Shown: positions 9,341-19,201 of the stretch, in pieces
Position numbering within the stretch: position 1 is the stretch's first letter
Layout of the letters: each line of letters begins with the position of its first letter
Assembly: GCA_021737615.1 (NCBI GenBank)
Contig: JAIPDR010000003.1
Location: forward strand, 1-53,848
Reading direction: 5' to 3'
Length of the DNA stretch: 53,848 nucleotides
From: Desulfohalobiaceae bacterium
GTDB taxonomy: Bacteria; Desulfobacterota; Desulfovibrionia; Desulfovibrionales; Desulfothermaceae
Position numbers and translations under genes: made by a program
The notes under the pieces: model-generated
Told to the model about the DNA's origin: nothing
The model's database searches: none
The model's input: only the letters and a program-made list of their open reading frames with translations

Positions 9341-9394
9341 GTCTTTTAAATATTCAGGACAAAAGTCTTCTTTTGCCCTGAACATTTAAAAGAC
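9341..9394 (+). promoter_or_regulatory. Long imperfect hairpin in the ribBA leader
   Basis: Arms at 9341-9365 and 9371-9394 pair almost throughout (outer 11 pairs GTCTTTTAAAT with ATTTAAAAGAC, then TTCAGG with CCTGAA and CAAAA with TTTTG, separated by single mismatches). The hairpin ends two or three bases before the ribBA ribosome site, so it could affect ribBA translation or mRNA stability. I do not see the conserved FMN-riboswitch (RFN) sequence here or before ribD. Confidence 0.5.
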
Positions 9395-9406
9395 ACGGAG
9401 AGTACC

Positions 9407-10636
9407 ATGCCTACCAGCGCTATAGAAGAAGCCATCAGAGATTTTCAGGAGGGAAAGATGCTGATCCTGGTGGACGACGAGGACCGGGAGAACGAAGGCG
9501 ACCTGACCATAGCCGCCGAGAAAGTGACCCCCGAGGCCATCAACTTCATGGCCAAATACGGCCGCGGCCTGATCTGTCTGCCCATGGAAAAGAAGATGAT
9601 CGACAATCTGCAGCTCCCTCCGCAGCCCCAGCGCAATGAATCGAAATTCGGTACCGCATTCACGGTTTCCATCGAGGCGGCGAAAGGGGTAACCACCGGT
9701 ATTTCCGCCTATGACCGGGCCACGACCATTCTCACTGCCGTCAGCGATCAGGCCCGTCCTGAAGATATTTCCACGCCGGGCCACGTTTTTCCCCTCAAGG
9801 CCAGACAGGGGGGCGTCCTGGTCCGGGCCGGACAAACCGAAGGCAGTGTGGATCTGAGCCGGCTGGCCGGTTTCAAACCCGCCGCGGTCATCTGCGAGAT
9901 CATGCGTGACGACGGCAACATGGCCAGAATGCCGGATCTGGAAGTCTTTGCCAAAGAACATGACTTGAAGATCGTGACCATAGAGGATCTGATCCGCTAC
10001 CGCTCCAGGTTCGATTCCATGATCCGGCCGGTCGGTGAAGCGGAGCTGCCCACCCATTTCGGCGACTTCAGAATCGTGGCCTATCAGAACGACATCGACG
10101 ACCACACCCACATCGCCCTGGTCAAGGGTGAGATCGAAGAGGATGAAGCGATTCTGGTCAGGGTCCACAGTGAATGCCTGACCGGAGACGTCCTGGGGAG
10201 CCTGCGCTGCGACTGCGGTTTTCAGCTCAAAAAGGCCATGGAGATGATCGAAGAGGAAGGCAGAGGAGTGATTCTCTATATGCGGCAGGAAGGCCGGGGG
10301 ATCGGCCTGGGCAATAAAATCAAGGCCTACCATCTTCAGGATCAAGGCCAGGACACGGTGGAAGCCAACCTGTCCCTTGGTTTTGTCTCTGATTTACGGG
10401 ATTACGGCCTGGGGGCCCAGATTCTGGTCGATCTCGGCATCTCCAAAATGCGGTTGATGACCAACAACCCCAAAAAAATCATCGGCCTGGAAGGATACGG
10501 TCTCGAGGTGGTGGAACGGGTACCCATGGAAGGGCAGCTCTGCGAGTTCAACCGGAACTACTTGCAAACCAAACGGGAAAAAATGGGCCATTTCCTGGAT
10601 TTTCTGGATGAGGTCAAGCAACAGGAGGAGCAGTAA
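9407..10636 (+). CDS. ribBA: Bifunctional DHBP synthase/GTP cyclohydrolase II
   Basis: Fusion that starts both branches of riboflavin synthesis: the N-terminal RibB half makes 3,4-dihydroxy-2-butanone 4-phosphate from ribulose 5-phosphate, and the C-terminal RibA half opens GTP. RibB has [15 protein letters not shown] near residues 24-38; RibA has the zinc-binding region [18 protein letters not shown] and [14 protein letters not shown] precedes the ATG. Its stop overlaps the ribH start by one base. It lies after two hairpins and may be controlled separately from ribDE. Confidence 0.97.
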   Translation: MPTSAIEEAIRDFQEGKMLILVDDEDRENEGDLTIAAEKVTPEAINFMAKYGRGLICLPMEKKMIDNLQLPPQPQRNESKFGTAFTVSIEAAKGVTTGISAYDRATTILTAVSDQARPEDISTPGHVFPLKARQGGVLVRAGQTEGSVDLSRLAGFKPAAVICEIMRDDGNMARMPDLEVFAKEHDLKIVTIEDLIRYRSRFDSMIRPVGEAELPTHFGDFRIVAYQNDIDDHTHIALVKGEIEEDEAILVRVHSECLTGDVLGSLRCDCGFQLKKAMEMIEEEGRGVILYMRQEGRGIGLGNKIKAYHLQDQGQDTVEANLSLGFVSDLRDYGLGAQILVDLGISKMRLMTNNPKKIIGLEGYGLEVVERVPMEGQLCEFNRNYLQTKREKMGHFLDFLDEVKQQEEQ

Positions 10637-11118
10637 TGTCGCAGATCAGAACCATAGAAGGGCATCTCCAGGCTGAAGGATTGAAATTCGCCCTGATCGC
10701 CAGTCGATTCAACGACTTCATTGTGGACAAGCTCATTTCAGGAGCCGTCGATTACTTCCTGCGGCACGGAGCAGAGCAGGAAAACCTGACCTTGATCCGG
10801 GTGCCGGGCGCCTTTGAGATGCCCCTGATCGCCAAAAAAACCGCCGCGCAAAATCAATATTCAGGACTCGTCTGTCTGGGCGCCGTCATCAGGGGGGCCA
10901 CTCCCCATTTCGATTTTGTGGCTGCCGAAGTGGCCAAGGGACTGGCCCAGATCTCTCTGGAAAGCGGCCTTCCACTCGGTTTCGGGATCCTGACCACGGA
11001 CACTCTGGAACAGGCCATCGAACGGGCCGGCAGCAAGGCCGGAAACAAAGGGGTCGAGGCGTCCCAGGCCGTTCTGGAGGCTGTACGGGTCCTGGAGCAG
11101 CTCAGCCCGGCCTCTTAG
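10636..11118 (+). CDS. ribH: 6,7-dimethyl-8-ribityllumazine synthase
   Basis: Condenses the two riboflavin precursors to the lumazine that RibE consumes. Motifs include [21 protein letters not shown] and the catalytic His region [10 protein letters not shown]. Length 160 residues is typical. AGGAGGAG precedes an ATG that overlaps the ribBA stop, so the two are translationally coupled. A 167-base gap separates it from nusB. Confidence 0.97.
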   Translation: MSQIRTIEGHLQAEGLKFALIASRFNDFIVDKLISGAVDYFLRHGAEQENLTLIRVPGAFEMPLIAKKTAAQNQYSGLVCLGAVIRGATPHFDFVAAEVAKGLAQISLESGLPLGFGILTTDTLEQAIERAGSKAGNKGVEASQAVLEAVRVLEQLSPAS

Positions 11119-11285
11119 GCCCAAGCCCCGGGTTTGATTGAAAATTAACGATCTCCAGGACTAAAAAACGGATGAACGGCATCGAAGAAAGAAATTCCGG
11201 ATTCAGGCAAAGATGTTGGCTTTCACAAGTCAAACTTGTCCAAATTCCGTTTCTGCTTCAATGCAGTTGAAGAAGAAATAAAATA

Positions 11286-11759
11286 ATGAACCCCAAGAAA
11301 AGAAGTCCGAGGCGGAAAGGCAGAGAAATCGCCTTTCAGATCCTTTATGGATGCACATTTTCAGCCCTGGATTCGAAAGAACAGGCCGGCCTGAGTCTGG
11401 ATCACTTCATCGCAGCCGGGCAGTTCACAGAGCCCAAGGCAAATGCCTTTGCCAGGGAATTGACCGAGGCTGTCCTGGATTCCTGCCGGAATGTCGACAG
11501 GATCATAGAGAACTATTCGAAGAACTGGCGGCTGAAGCGTATAGCCAGGGTGGAGCTGACCATACTGCGCCTGGCTGTCTATGAAATGCTTTTTCAGGAG
11601 GATGTCCCCCTCAAGGTAGCCATCAATGAAGGGATCGAGCTGAGCAAGACCTTCGGCGACCCCAGATCGGGACATTTTGTGAACGGCATCCTGGACGGGA
11701 TCGCCAGGGAAATTTCCGGACCGGGTGCTAATCAGGGTGATAACCCGGCAACCATTTGA
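11286..11759 (+). CDS. nusB: Transcription antitermination factor NusB
   Basis: RNA-binding partner of NusE in ribosomal antitermination complexes. It is an all-helical 157-residue protein with the family start RRKGREIAFQILYG and the C-terminal pattern KVAINEGIELSKTFGDPRSGHFVNGILD. The ribH-nusB neighbourhood is widespread in bacteria. No strong Shine-Dalgarno is visible; the ATG follows an A-rich leader. Confidence 0.96.
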   Translation: MNPKKRSPRRKGREIAFQILYGCTFSALDSKEQAGLSLDHFIAAGQFTEPKANAFARELTEAVLDSCRNVDRIIENYSKNWRLKRIARVELTILRLAVYEMLFQEDVPLKVAINEGIELSKTFGDPRSGHFVNGILDGIAREISGPGANQGDNPATI

Positions 11760-11774
11760 ATCAAAAGAAAGAAT

Positions 11775-14276
11775 ATGAACTTCATAGACAAGTACCAGCC
11801 GGAAAGTCTGGAGCCGAAATGGCAGAAAATATGGCAAGAAAAGAAGCTCTTTCAGGCAACTTCCGATTCTGAAAAGACCAAATACTACGTTCTGGAGATG
11901 TTTCCCTACCCTTCGGGGCGCATCCACATGGGCCATGTCCGGGTCTACACCATAGGAGACGTCCTGGCCAGACACAAGAGAATGCGCGGCTACAACGTCC
12001 TGCATCCCATGGGCTGGGACGCCTTTGGCCTCCCGGCTGAGAACGCGGCCATCAAAAACGGAACCCACCCCGCAAAGTGGACCTATGCCAACATCGATGA
12101 AATGCGCTCCCAATTGAAGAGCCTGGGCTTTTCCCTGGACTGGGATCGGGAATTTGCCACCTGCGATAAGGAGTATTACCGCTGGGAACAGCTCTTTTTC
12201 CTCAAATTCTGGGAGAAAGGCCTTGTCTACCGCAAAAAGGCCCCGGTCAACTGGTGTCCCGGCTGCAACACGGTCCTGGCCAACGAACAGGTGGAAGAAG
12301 GACTCTGCTGGCGCTGCAGCCGGGAGGTCGAAAACAGGGAGCTGGCTCAGTGGTTCTTGCGCATCACCGACTATGCCCAAGAGCTTTTGGACTACCTGGA
12401 CAAACTCTCCAGGGACTGGCCCGAACGGGTTCGAACCATGCAGGAGAACTGGATCGGCAAGAGCGAAGGCGCGGAAATCGACTTTCGGGTCGCGGATCGG
12501 GTCCTTGACATCAGGGTCTTCACCACCAGGCCGGATACTCTCTACGGGGCGACCTTCATGAGCCTGGCCCCGGAGCATCCCCTGGTCGATGAGTTGATCA
12601 GGGACAGACCGCAATCCGGGCAGGTCAGCGATTTCGTACAGAAGATGCGCAAGGTGGATCGCATCGACCGCACCGCCGAAGACCAGGAAAAAGAGGGGGT
12701 CTTTACCGGGGCCTTTTGCCTGAATCCGCTCAGCGGTGAAAAGATGCCCATCTTTGTGGCCAACTTCGTGCTCATGGAGTACGGCACCGGCGCGGTCATG
12801 GCCGTACCTGCCCATGACCAGCGCGACTTCGATTTCGCCCGCAAATACGGCCTGGATGTCAAAGTCGTCATCCAGCCCCGGCAAGAGGGCCGCCTTCAGG
12901 CCGGGGACCTGGACCAGGCATACACCGGTCCCGGATACATGGTCCATTCCGGAGATCTGGACGGCATCGACAATGAACAGGGCAAGATGCGGATCACCGA
13001 GCAACTGGAACAGGCGGGCCGGGGGAAGAAGACCGTCAATTTCCGCCTCAGGGACTGGAACATCTCCAGGCAGCGGTACTGGGGGGCTCCGATCCCCATT
13101 GTCTACTGCGAACAATGCGGTGAAGTCCCGGTCAGGCCGGAAGACCTCCCGGTCGAACTTCCCCTGGAGGTGACCACCAATCCGGACGGCAGGTCCCCCC
13201 TGCCCGAGACCGGGGAATTCATCTCCACATCCTGCCCCAGTTGCCAGGGGCCGGCCAGGCGGGAAACAGACACCATGGACACCTTCATGGAATCGAGCTG
13301 GTATTTTGCCCGCTACACCGATCCCCACATCGAAAGCAGTCCGTTCAACACCAGGGCCCTGGAGTACTGGATGCCCGTCGATCAGTATATCGGGGGCATC
13401 GAACACGCCATTTTGCACCTGCTCTACGCCCGCTTTTTCACCAAGGCCTTGCGGGATCTGGGCTACTTCCGCGTGGACGAACCATTTTCCCACCTATTGA
13501 CCCAGGGCATGGTCCTCAAGGACGGGGCCAAGATGAGCAAATCCAAGGGCAACATCGTCGATCCCGGCGACATGCTGAAGCGTTTCGGAGCGGACACCAC
13601 CAGGCTCTTTACTCTCTTTGCCGCCCCGCCTGAAAAGGACCTGGACTGGAACGAACAGGGTGTCGAAGGGGCCCATCGCTTCCTGCACCGCCTGTTCCGT
13701 CTGGGAGAGGAGCTGATCCCGTACATCCCCACGGTCATGCCCTGTCTGAAGCTGGATAACAAAGAGCTCTCCGTGAAAGCCAGGGACTTACGGCGCAAGG
13801 AACACCGGACCCTGATCAAGATCACCCGGGACCTTGAAGAATCCTTTCAATTCAACACCGCAGTGGCCGCTGTCATGGAACTGGTCAACGAGATCAATTC
13901 CCTGAAGCAGGATCTTCTGGGCCATCCAAAAGATCGCGAGACCCTGGCCTCGGCCTGGGCTTCCGTCCTGGTCTTTCTCTACCCCATGACCCCGCACATC
14001 TGCGAAGAACTCTGGAAGAAAACCGGATATTTTATCGAACTCTCGGCCATTTCCTGGCCGGAAGCAGACCCCCTGGCCCTGGAGCAGGAAGAGGTTTTGG
14101 TGGTGGTCCAGGTCAACGGCAAACTGCGGGGCAAGCTCTCCGCGCCCAGGGACATCGATCAGGAACAGCTCAAGAAACTGGCCATGGAGAATGAAAATGT
14201 CCAAAAGCACATCCAGGGGAAAGACATCAAAAAGATGGTGGCCATTCCGGGAAAACTGGTCAATATCGTGGTCTAA
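11775..14276 (+). CDS. leuS: Leucyl-tRNA synthetase
   Basis: Class I synthetase for leucine, 833 residues. The HIGH motif appears as YPSGRIHMGHVRVY near residues 39-52, the CP1 editing domain follows in the middle, a Cys pair region WCPGCNTVL and CWRC lies before it, and AKMSKSKGN is the KMSKS loop. It follows nusB by 15 bases. Its last 80 bases overlap the start of lptE, so the two are probably translationally coupled. Confidence 0.98.
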   Translation: MNFIDKYQPESLEPKWQKIWQEKKLFQATSDSEKTKYYVLEMFPYPSGRIHMGHVRVYTIGDVLARHKRMRGYNVLHPMGWDAFGLPAENAAIKNGTHPAKWTYANIDEMRSQLKSLGFSLDWDREFATCDKEYYRWEQLFFLKFWEKGLVYRKKAPVNWCPGCNTVLANEQVEEGLCWRCSREVENRELAQWFLRITDYAQELLDYLDKLSRDWPERVRTMQENWIGKSEGAEIDFRVADRVLDIRVFTTRPDTLYGATFMSLAPEHPLVDELIRDRPQSGQVSDFVQKMRKVDRIDRTAEDQEKEGVFTGAFCLNPLSGEKMPIFVANFVLMEYGTGAVMAVPAHDQRDFDFARKYGLDVKVVIQPRQEGRLQAGDLDQAYTGPGYMVHSGDLDGIDNEQGKMRITEQLEQAGRGKKTVNFRLRDWNISRQRYWGAPIPIVYCEQCGEVPVRPEDLPVELPLEVTTNPDGRSPLPETGEFISTSCPSCQGPARRETDTMDTFMESSWYFARYTDPHIESSPFNTRALEYWMPVDQYIGGIEHAILHLLYARFFTKALRDLGYFRVDEPFSHLLTQGMVLKDGAKMSKSKGNIVDPGDMLKRFGADTTRLFTLFAAPPEKDLDWNEQGVEGAHRFLHRLFRLGEELIPYIPTVMPCLKLDNKELSVKARDLRRKEHRTLIKITRDLEESFQFNTAVAAVMELVNEINSLKQDLLGHPKDRETLASAWASVLVFLYPMTPHICEELWKKTGYFIELSAISWPEADPLALEQEEVLVVVQVNGKLRGKLSAPRDIDQEQLKKLAMENENVQKHIQGKDIKKMVAIPGKLVNIVV

Positions 14277-14772
14277 CCCGTTTTTCCTGCTCGTTTTTTT
14301 CAGTCTCGTCCTGGCTCCAGGCTGCGGCTACCGCCTGACGGCCACTATGCCCTATAACTTGCCGGAGAATATCACCGCCGTGTATCTGGCGGCGATCAAC
14401 AATCCCACAACCGAGTCCTTTTTAGTGCCCAAGCTGCGCAACGAGTTCAGTGACGAACTGACCAGGAAGGGCGACATTCAATGGGTCGATGAGTCCGAGG
14501 CCCAGGGAAAAATCGTCATCAATATCTTGAGCTTCAGAAGCGGTGCCAAGCTCGAAAGCGCCGCCGAAAAAACCGTCAGATCAGAAATGGTCCTCAGACT
14601 GGAGGCCAGGCTGTACAGCAGCCGAACAGGAGCCCTCTTGTCCCGGACCGGGCGCATTGTCGCCCGCGAGTCCTTCGGTTCCCAAGGCGGATCAGCCCAA
14701 GGTGTCGTCCAGGACAGGGTGATCCAGCTGGCGGCCGAGCTTGCCGTGCAACGTCTCAACCAGTCCTTTTAA
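14197..14772 (+). CDS. lptE: LPS-assembly lipoprotein LptE
   Basis: Probable LptE, the outer-membrane lipoprotein that plugs LptD during lipopolysaccharide insertion. After a positively charged N-terminal stretch there is a hydrophobic segment (FFLLVFFSLVLAPG) ending at a Cys in GCGYRL, the usual mature LptE start; the lipobox is poor, with Pro at -2. The body ends in AAELAVQRL. GGAG seven bases before ATG 14197 supports that start inside leuS; 14191 is the alternative. Position after leuS and before holA is the common arrangement for lptE. Confidence 0.88.
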   Translation: MSKSTSRGKTSKRWWPFRENWSISWSNPFFLLVFFSLVLAPGCGYRLTATMPYNLPENITAVYLAAINNPTTESFLVPKLRNEFSDELTRKGDIQWVDESEAQGKIVINILSFRSGAKLESAAEKTVRSEMVLRLEARLYSSRTGALLSRTGRIVARESFGSQGGSAQGVVQDRVIQLAAELAVQRLNQSF

Positions 14773-14779
14773 CTGGTTT

Positions 14780-14808
14780 CTGAACGCAAACAGTGATTGG
14801 ACGGAAAC
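14780..14808 (+). repeat. Copy 2 of the CTGAACG repeat
   Basis: This stretch between lptE and holA matches the left edge of the element at 90-139 (CTGAACGMAAACAGTGA followed by TTGGACG and AAAC) with two differences over 29 bases. The homology ends there, so it is a fragment or the only conserved part of the unit. A third copy is at 31961-32009 in opposite orientation. Confidence 0.6.
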
Positions 14809-14911
14809 TTCCTTTTACTTACCGAAATCTAAGCCAGTTGAATATCCGACTTTACAGCTACACCCATCATTATAGGAAGTTACGCGTCATTAGAGGTACG
14901 GGATTTTAACT

Positions 14912-15880
14912 ATGGCCGACCGCCCAGGGTTTCTCTTTTGTGTCTGTCCGGACGCTGAACTCATCCGCGGACATATCCGCGGTCTTCTGGAGAAGAGGTC
15001 TGAAAACTGGCGGATCAAGACCTTCTGGGCCGACGAAGAACTGCCTGACTCCTTCTGGGAGGCTTTGTCCCTGACCGGGATCCTGGGCGACTCCGCTGCC
15101 GTGATCCTGCGCCGGGCGGAAAGACTCCAGGCTGCTACCTGGAGAAAGCTGAGCCCGGTCCTTTGCCGCTTTAAACCGAACATCTGGCCTTTTTTCTGCA
15201 TCGAGAGCCAGTGGAGCAAAGGCGATCCCCCTATCCCGGCCGTTCTCAAAAAACAAAAATTCTTTCAACTGGCCGAACAGAAAAGCTGGATCTGGAAATC
15301 CTCCGGGTTCAACAGGCAATCCCTGAAAGGGCACCTCCAGCGCTGGGCCGAGTCGCAGGGCAGGCTTTTCACCGGCCAGTCCCTGGCTCTGGCCACTGAA
15401 ATCCTGCCCCTGGATGGGGCCGGACTGAAGAATGAGCTGCAAAAGATCGAACTGCTGCTTGGAGACAGGCAGCAAATCCAGCCGGAAGACCTTTCTGTGG
15501 TCTCCCTTCAGGCGGATATGGATTCCTTTGCCTTTCTCCAGGCCCTGCAGTCCAAAGGGCAAAAGATCGCTCTCTGGAAGAAGATTATACGCAACCAGCT
15601 GGATTCCGGGCAGGACATGGTTTTGCCCTTTTTAGGGTTGATGCTTTGGGAATCGAGGCAACTCTGGCAGCTCGCGGCCGGTGATTCAGGCAAAGTGAGA
15701 CTGCCGGCGAGGATTAAAGAGACCAAGACCCGGATGGCCCGAAAACTGGGGCAAAGAAAGCTGGCCGAGATCTGGACCCATGTCCTGGAAGCTGAAACCG
15801 GAATCAAGTCCGGTCAGTTCTCTGCCGGACAGGCCATGGAGATCCTGATCAGCAAGCTCATGCTCCTCTTTGAGACGTAG
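14912..15880 (+). CDS. holA: DNA polymerase III delta subunit
   Basis: HolA, the clamp-loader delta subunit that opens the beta clamp. The 322-residue protein lacks catalytic motifs, as expected, but has the family's layout: an N-terminal AAA-like fold with a SFWEALSLTGILGDSAAVILRRAE stretch and a C-terminal helical region ending with AMEILISKLML. Its position after leuS and lptE is typical. There is no strong ribosome site. radC starts 4 bases after its stop. Confidence 0.88.
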   Translation: MADRPGFLFCVCPDAELIRGHIRGLLEKRSENWRIKTFWADEELPDSFWEALSLTGILGDSAAVILRRAERLQAATWRKLSPVLCRFKPNIWPFFCIESQWSKGDPPIPAVLKKQKFFQLAEQKSWIWKSSGFNRQSLKGHLQRWAESQGRLFTGQSLALATEILPLDGAGLKNELQKIELLLGDRQQIQPEDLSVVSLQADMDSFAFLQALQSKGQKIALWKKIIRNQLDSGQDMVLPFLGLMLWESRQLWQLAAGDSGKVRLPARIKETKTRMARKLGQRKLAEIWTHVLEAETGIKSGQFSAGQAMEILISKLMLLFET

Positions 15881-15884
15881 GACT

Positions 15885-16562
15885 ATGGGACACAGACCGC
15901 ACTATCACGGACACCGGCAGAGGCTCAGGGACCGTTTTCTCACTGACAGCCGACAGCTGGCCGATTATGAGATCCTGGAACTCCTTCTGGCTTACGCCCT
16001 GCCCAGACGGGATACCAAACCCCTGGCCAAAGAGCTGCTGGAGACCTTCGGCTCCCTGGCCGGGGTTTTTGCGGCCAAGCCGCATGAACTTAGGGCCATC
16101 GCAGGGTTTGGCCCGGGCCTGGAAACATTCTGGATGCTCTGGCAGGAATTCTGGGCCAGGCTCAATGCAGGGAAGGTGCCGCAGAGAAAATCCATCAAAT
16201 CGCCAAGAGAGATGATCGAGGCGGCCAGGGCGAGACTCGGCAGGGATTCCCTGGAAAGCTTCTGGGTCGCCCTGGTGGACAACAAGAACAGGCTCCTGTC
16301 TTTCACCCGGGGAGCGCAGGGAACCGTTGATCAGAGTACGGTCTACCCCCGGGAAATTTTGAGCCTGGCCCTGGAACACAAGGCCTCGGGCCTGATTCTC
16401 GTCCACAATCATCCGGGTGGCGATCCCTCCCCTTCGGCCCAGGACAAGGAAGTAACCCGGGAAATTCAAAAAAGCGCCACCGGGCTCGGAATCAGGGTTC
16501 TGGACCATATCATCGTCTCAGAAGATTCCTGGTACAGTTTTCAGGAAAACGGCCTGCTCTAG
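15885..16562 (+). CDS. radC: RadC family protein (JAB domain)
   Basis: RadC-like protein with an N-terminal helix-hairpin-helix region (ELRAIAGFGPG) and a C-terminal JAB/MPN metalloprotease fold. The metal motif HNHPGGDPSPSAQDKEVT is intact. The molecular role of RadC is unsettled; an earlier DNA-repair assignment was withdrawn. I chose ATG 15885 (226 residues), since the upstream TTG at 15870 overlaps the holA end and adds five unremarkable residues. Confidence 0.93.
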   Translation: MGHRPHYHGHRQRLRDRFLTDSRQLADYEILELLLAYALPRRDTKPLAKELLETFGSLAGVFAAKPHELRAIAGFGPGLETFWMLWQEFWARLNAGKVPQRKSIKSPREMIEAARARLGRDSLESFWVALVDNKNRLLSFTRGAQGTVDQSTVYPREILSLALEHKASGLILVHNHPGGDPSPSAQDKEVTREIQKSATGLGIRVLDHIIVSEDSWYSFQENGLL

Positions 16563-16654
16563 AGCTCATTTTGGATTTGGGGGTTGCCCCTGGCGAAATC
16601 TGTTTTATATTTAATCACTGGCAGTCGGAAATCGACACCTACAGCGGCTGCGGA

Positions 16655-16693
16655 TTCGAAGGACGAATTATGATTCACATAATCCTCTTCGAA
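16655..16693 (+). promoter_or_regulatory. Palindromic hairpin in the lon leader
   Basis: Symmetric sequence with outer arms TTCGAAG (16655-16661) and CTTCGAA (16687-16693) and inner arms AATTATG and CATAAT around a short loop. It ends about 32 bases before the lon ATG. A role in lon control as an operator or mRNA structure is possible. No clear CIRCE element or sigma-32 promoter was seen. Confidence 0.4.
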
Positions 16694-16724
16694 AGTATCT
16701 TTTTGGTAAATTAGGAGAAAATAT

Positions 16725-19190
16725 ATGAGTGACCACCGGAAAACAGATCAGCCGAATGCACAGAAAACCTTGCTCGGCGAGAACCAGATCGATGAAGAAG
16801 TCATTCAAGCCGTCATCAAGGACGGCAGCGATCAACAGGAAACACAGCAGGAAATTCCGGATCAGATGCCGCTTCTGGCGGTCCGGGATATCGTGGTTTT
16901 CAATTATATGATTCTTCCCCTCTTCGTGGGGCGGGACAAATCAATCAAAGCCGTGGAGGCCGCACTCAACGACAAGCGATATCTGCTCATCAATACCCAG
17001 AAGGATGAAAAAAAGGAAGATCCGGGGATAGACGACATCTACCAGGTAGGGACGGTGGCCATGATCATGCGCATGCTGAAAATGCCCGACGGTCGGCTTA
17101 AGGTCCTTGTCCAGGGTCTGTCCCGCGCCAGAATCAAATCCGTGACCCAGGAAGAGCCCTATGGCCTGGTGGAGATAGAGACTATTCAAGAGATCGAACA
17201 TACGGACATAGACGCCGACGCCGAAGCCCAGATGCGGACGGCCAGGGAACAGAGCGAGAAGATCATCTCCCTGCGCGGCATGGATCCTTCGGAAATAGTT
17301 TCTGTATTAAACAGTGTGGAAGAACCGGGACGACTCGCGGACCTCATCGCTTCCAACCTCAGGATGCCCACGGCCATGGCCCAGGCCATTCTTGAATGCA
17401 GAGAGCCCATGGAAAGGCTGAAACTGGTGAACAAACAGCTCCTCAAGGAGGTTGAAGTCGCCTCCCTGCAGAGCAAGATCCAAAGTACGGCCAAGGAAGG
17501 GATGGACAAGGCCCAGAAGGATTTTTTCCTCAGGGAACAGCTCAAGGCCATCAAGTCCGAACTGGGTGAAGATGAGGAAGGGGATGAAGAGTTCGAGGAA
17601 CTCCACAAGGCCATACAGAAGGCAGGAATGCCCAAGGAGGTCAAGAAAGAGGCCCAGAAGCAGTTCAAGAGACTGGAAAACATGCATCCGGACTCTTCGG
17701 AGGCCAATGTTGTCCGGACTTACCTGGAATGGCTGACCGAGTTGCCCTGGAAAAAGACATCCAAGGACCGTCTGGAGATCCAGAAGGTGGAGAGCATCTT
17801 GAATGCGGACCATTACGACCTGCAAAAGGTCAAGGAACGGATCCTGGAATACTTGAGTGTCCGCAAATTAAACCCCAAGATGAAAGGTCCGATCCTCTGC
17901 TTTGTGGGTCCTCCGGGAGTGGGCAAGACCTCCCTCGGCCAATCCATCGCCCGGAGCATGAACCGGAAGTTTACGCGCATGTCGCTGGGCGGAATGCGGG
18001 ATGAAGCCGAAATCAGGGGTCACCGCAGGACCTATATCGGATCCATGCCCGGTCGAATCATCCAGGGCATCAAAGAGGCCGGCACCAAGAATCCGGTCTT
18101 CATGCTGGACGAGATCGACAAGGTCGGCTCCGATTTCCGGGGAGATCCGTCCTCGGCACTGCTGGAGGTGCTGGACCCCGAACAGAACCACTCCTTCACC
18201 GATCATTACCTGAACGTACCCTTCGACCTCTCCAAGACCATGTTCATCTGTACAGCCAATATCCTGGACACCATTCCCCCTGCCCTGCAGGACAGGATGG
18301 AGATCATCCGCATTCCGGGATACACGGAGCAGGAAAAGATCAAGATCGCCGAGAGGTACATCATTCCCAGGCAGATAAAAGACAACGGCCTGAACCCGGA
18401 GCAGGTCTACTTAAATAGTAAAACCCTGTCCAAGATAATTCGGGAATACACCCGGGAGGCCGGTTTGAGAAACCTGGAGCGGGAGGTCGGTTCGATCTGC
18501 CGGAAGATCGCCAGAAAGGTGGCTGAAGGTTCCGACAAATCCTTTCGAATTCTGCCCAGCACTGTCCATAAGTATCTGGGAAGCCCCAGGTTCCTTGAAG
18601 AAGAGCGGGAGAAGAACCTGACCCCCGGGGTTGCCCTGGGACTGGCCTGGACCGCAGCCGGCGGGGAGATCCTCCACGTTGAAGTGACCACCATGCCCGG
18701 AAAGGGCAAACTGCACCTGACCGGCCAGCTCGGTGAAGTCATGAAGGAAAGCGGTCAGGCCGCTCTGAGCTATGCCAGGAGCAGAGCCAAAAAAATAGGT
18801 CTGGACCCCGACTTTGCCGACACCAGGGACATTCATATCCATGTCCCGGCCGGGGCCACCCCGAAAGACGGCCCCTCCGCCGGAGTGACCCTGATGATGG
18901 CCCTTCTCTCGGCCTTGACCAATCAATCCCTGCGCAATGATGTGGCCATGACCGGAGAAATCACCCTGCGGGGCAGGGTCCTGCCTGTCGGCGGAATCAA
19001 GGAGAAAATCCTGGCCGCGGCCACGGCCGGAATCAAGACAGTCATCCTTCCGGCCCAGAATTACAAGGATTTTAAAGAAATCCCCTCGGAACTGCGCCGC
19101 AATCTCAAACTCAAAACCGTGGAGCATGTGGACGAGATCTGGCCCCTGGTCCGGGCCGAGGCGGAAGAAAAAGAGAAAGCCTTTCAATGA
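16725..19190 (+). CDS. lon: ATP-dependent protease Lon
   Basis: Cytoplasmic AAA+ serine protease that degrades damaged and regulatory proteins. The N-terminal substrate-binding LAN domain begins near [11 protein letters not shown]; the AAA module has Walker [12 protein letters not shown] and Walker B FMLDEIDK; the protease domain has the Ser-Lys dyad Ser718 (PKDGPSAG) and Lys761 (GGIKEK). The 821-residue length is normal, with a polar N-terminal extension of about 45 residues. AGGAG precedes the ATG. Its stop overlaps the first possible argF start. Confidence 0.98.
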   Translation: MSDHRKTDQPNAQKTLLGENQIDEEVIQAVIKDGSDQQETQQEIPDQMPLLAVRDIVVFNYMILPLFVGRDKSIKAVEAALNDKRYLLINTQKDEKKEDPGIDDIYQVGTVAMIMRMLKMPDGRLKVLVQGLSRARIKSVTQEEPYGLVEIETIQEIEHTDIDADAEAQMRTAREQSEKIISLRGMDPSEIVSVLNSVEEPGRLADLIASNLRMPTAMAQAILECREPMERLKLVNKQLLKEVEVASLQSKIQSTAKEGMDKAQKDFFLREQLKAIKSELGEDEEGDEEFEELHKAIQKAGMPKEVKKEAQKQFKRLENMHPDSSEANVVRTYLEWLTELPWKKTSKDRLEIQKVESILNADHYDLQKVKERILEYLSVRKLNPKMKGPILCFVGPPGVGKTSLGQSIARSMNRKFTRMSLGGMRDEAEIRGHRRTYIGSMPGRIIQGIKEAGTKNPVFMLDEIDKVGSDFRGDPSSALLEVLDPEQNHSFTDHYLNVPFDLSKTMFICTANILDTIPPALQDRMEIIRIPGYTEQEKIKIAERYIIPRQIKDNGLNPEQVYLNSKTLSKIIREYTREAGLRNLEREVGSICRKIARKVAEGSDKSFRILPSTVHKYLGSPRFLEEEREKNLTPGVALGLAWTAAGGEILHVEVTTMPGKGKLHLTGQLGEVMKESGQAALSYARSRAKKIGLDPDFADTRDIHIHVPAGATPKDGPSAGVTLMMALLSALTNQSLRNDVAMTGEITLRGRVLPVGGIKEKILAAATAGIKTVILPAQNYKDFKEIPSELRRNLKLKTVEHVDEIWPLVRAEAEEKEKAFQ

Positions 19191-19201
19191 TGGAGCGAGG
19201 G

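Noticed and set aside
11361-13493. 710-residue open reading frame on the minus strand
   Set aside because: It is antisense to nusB and leuS, both of which are clear on family motifs. It has no recognisable domain, and long antisense frames are common in such sequence.
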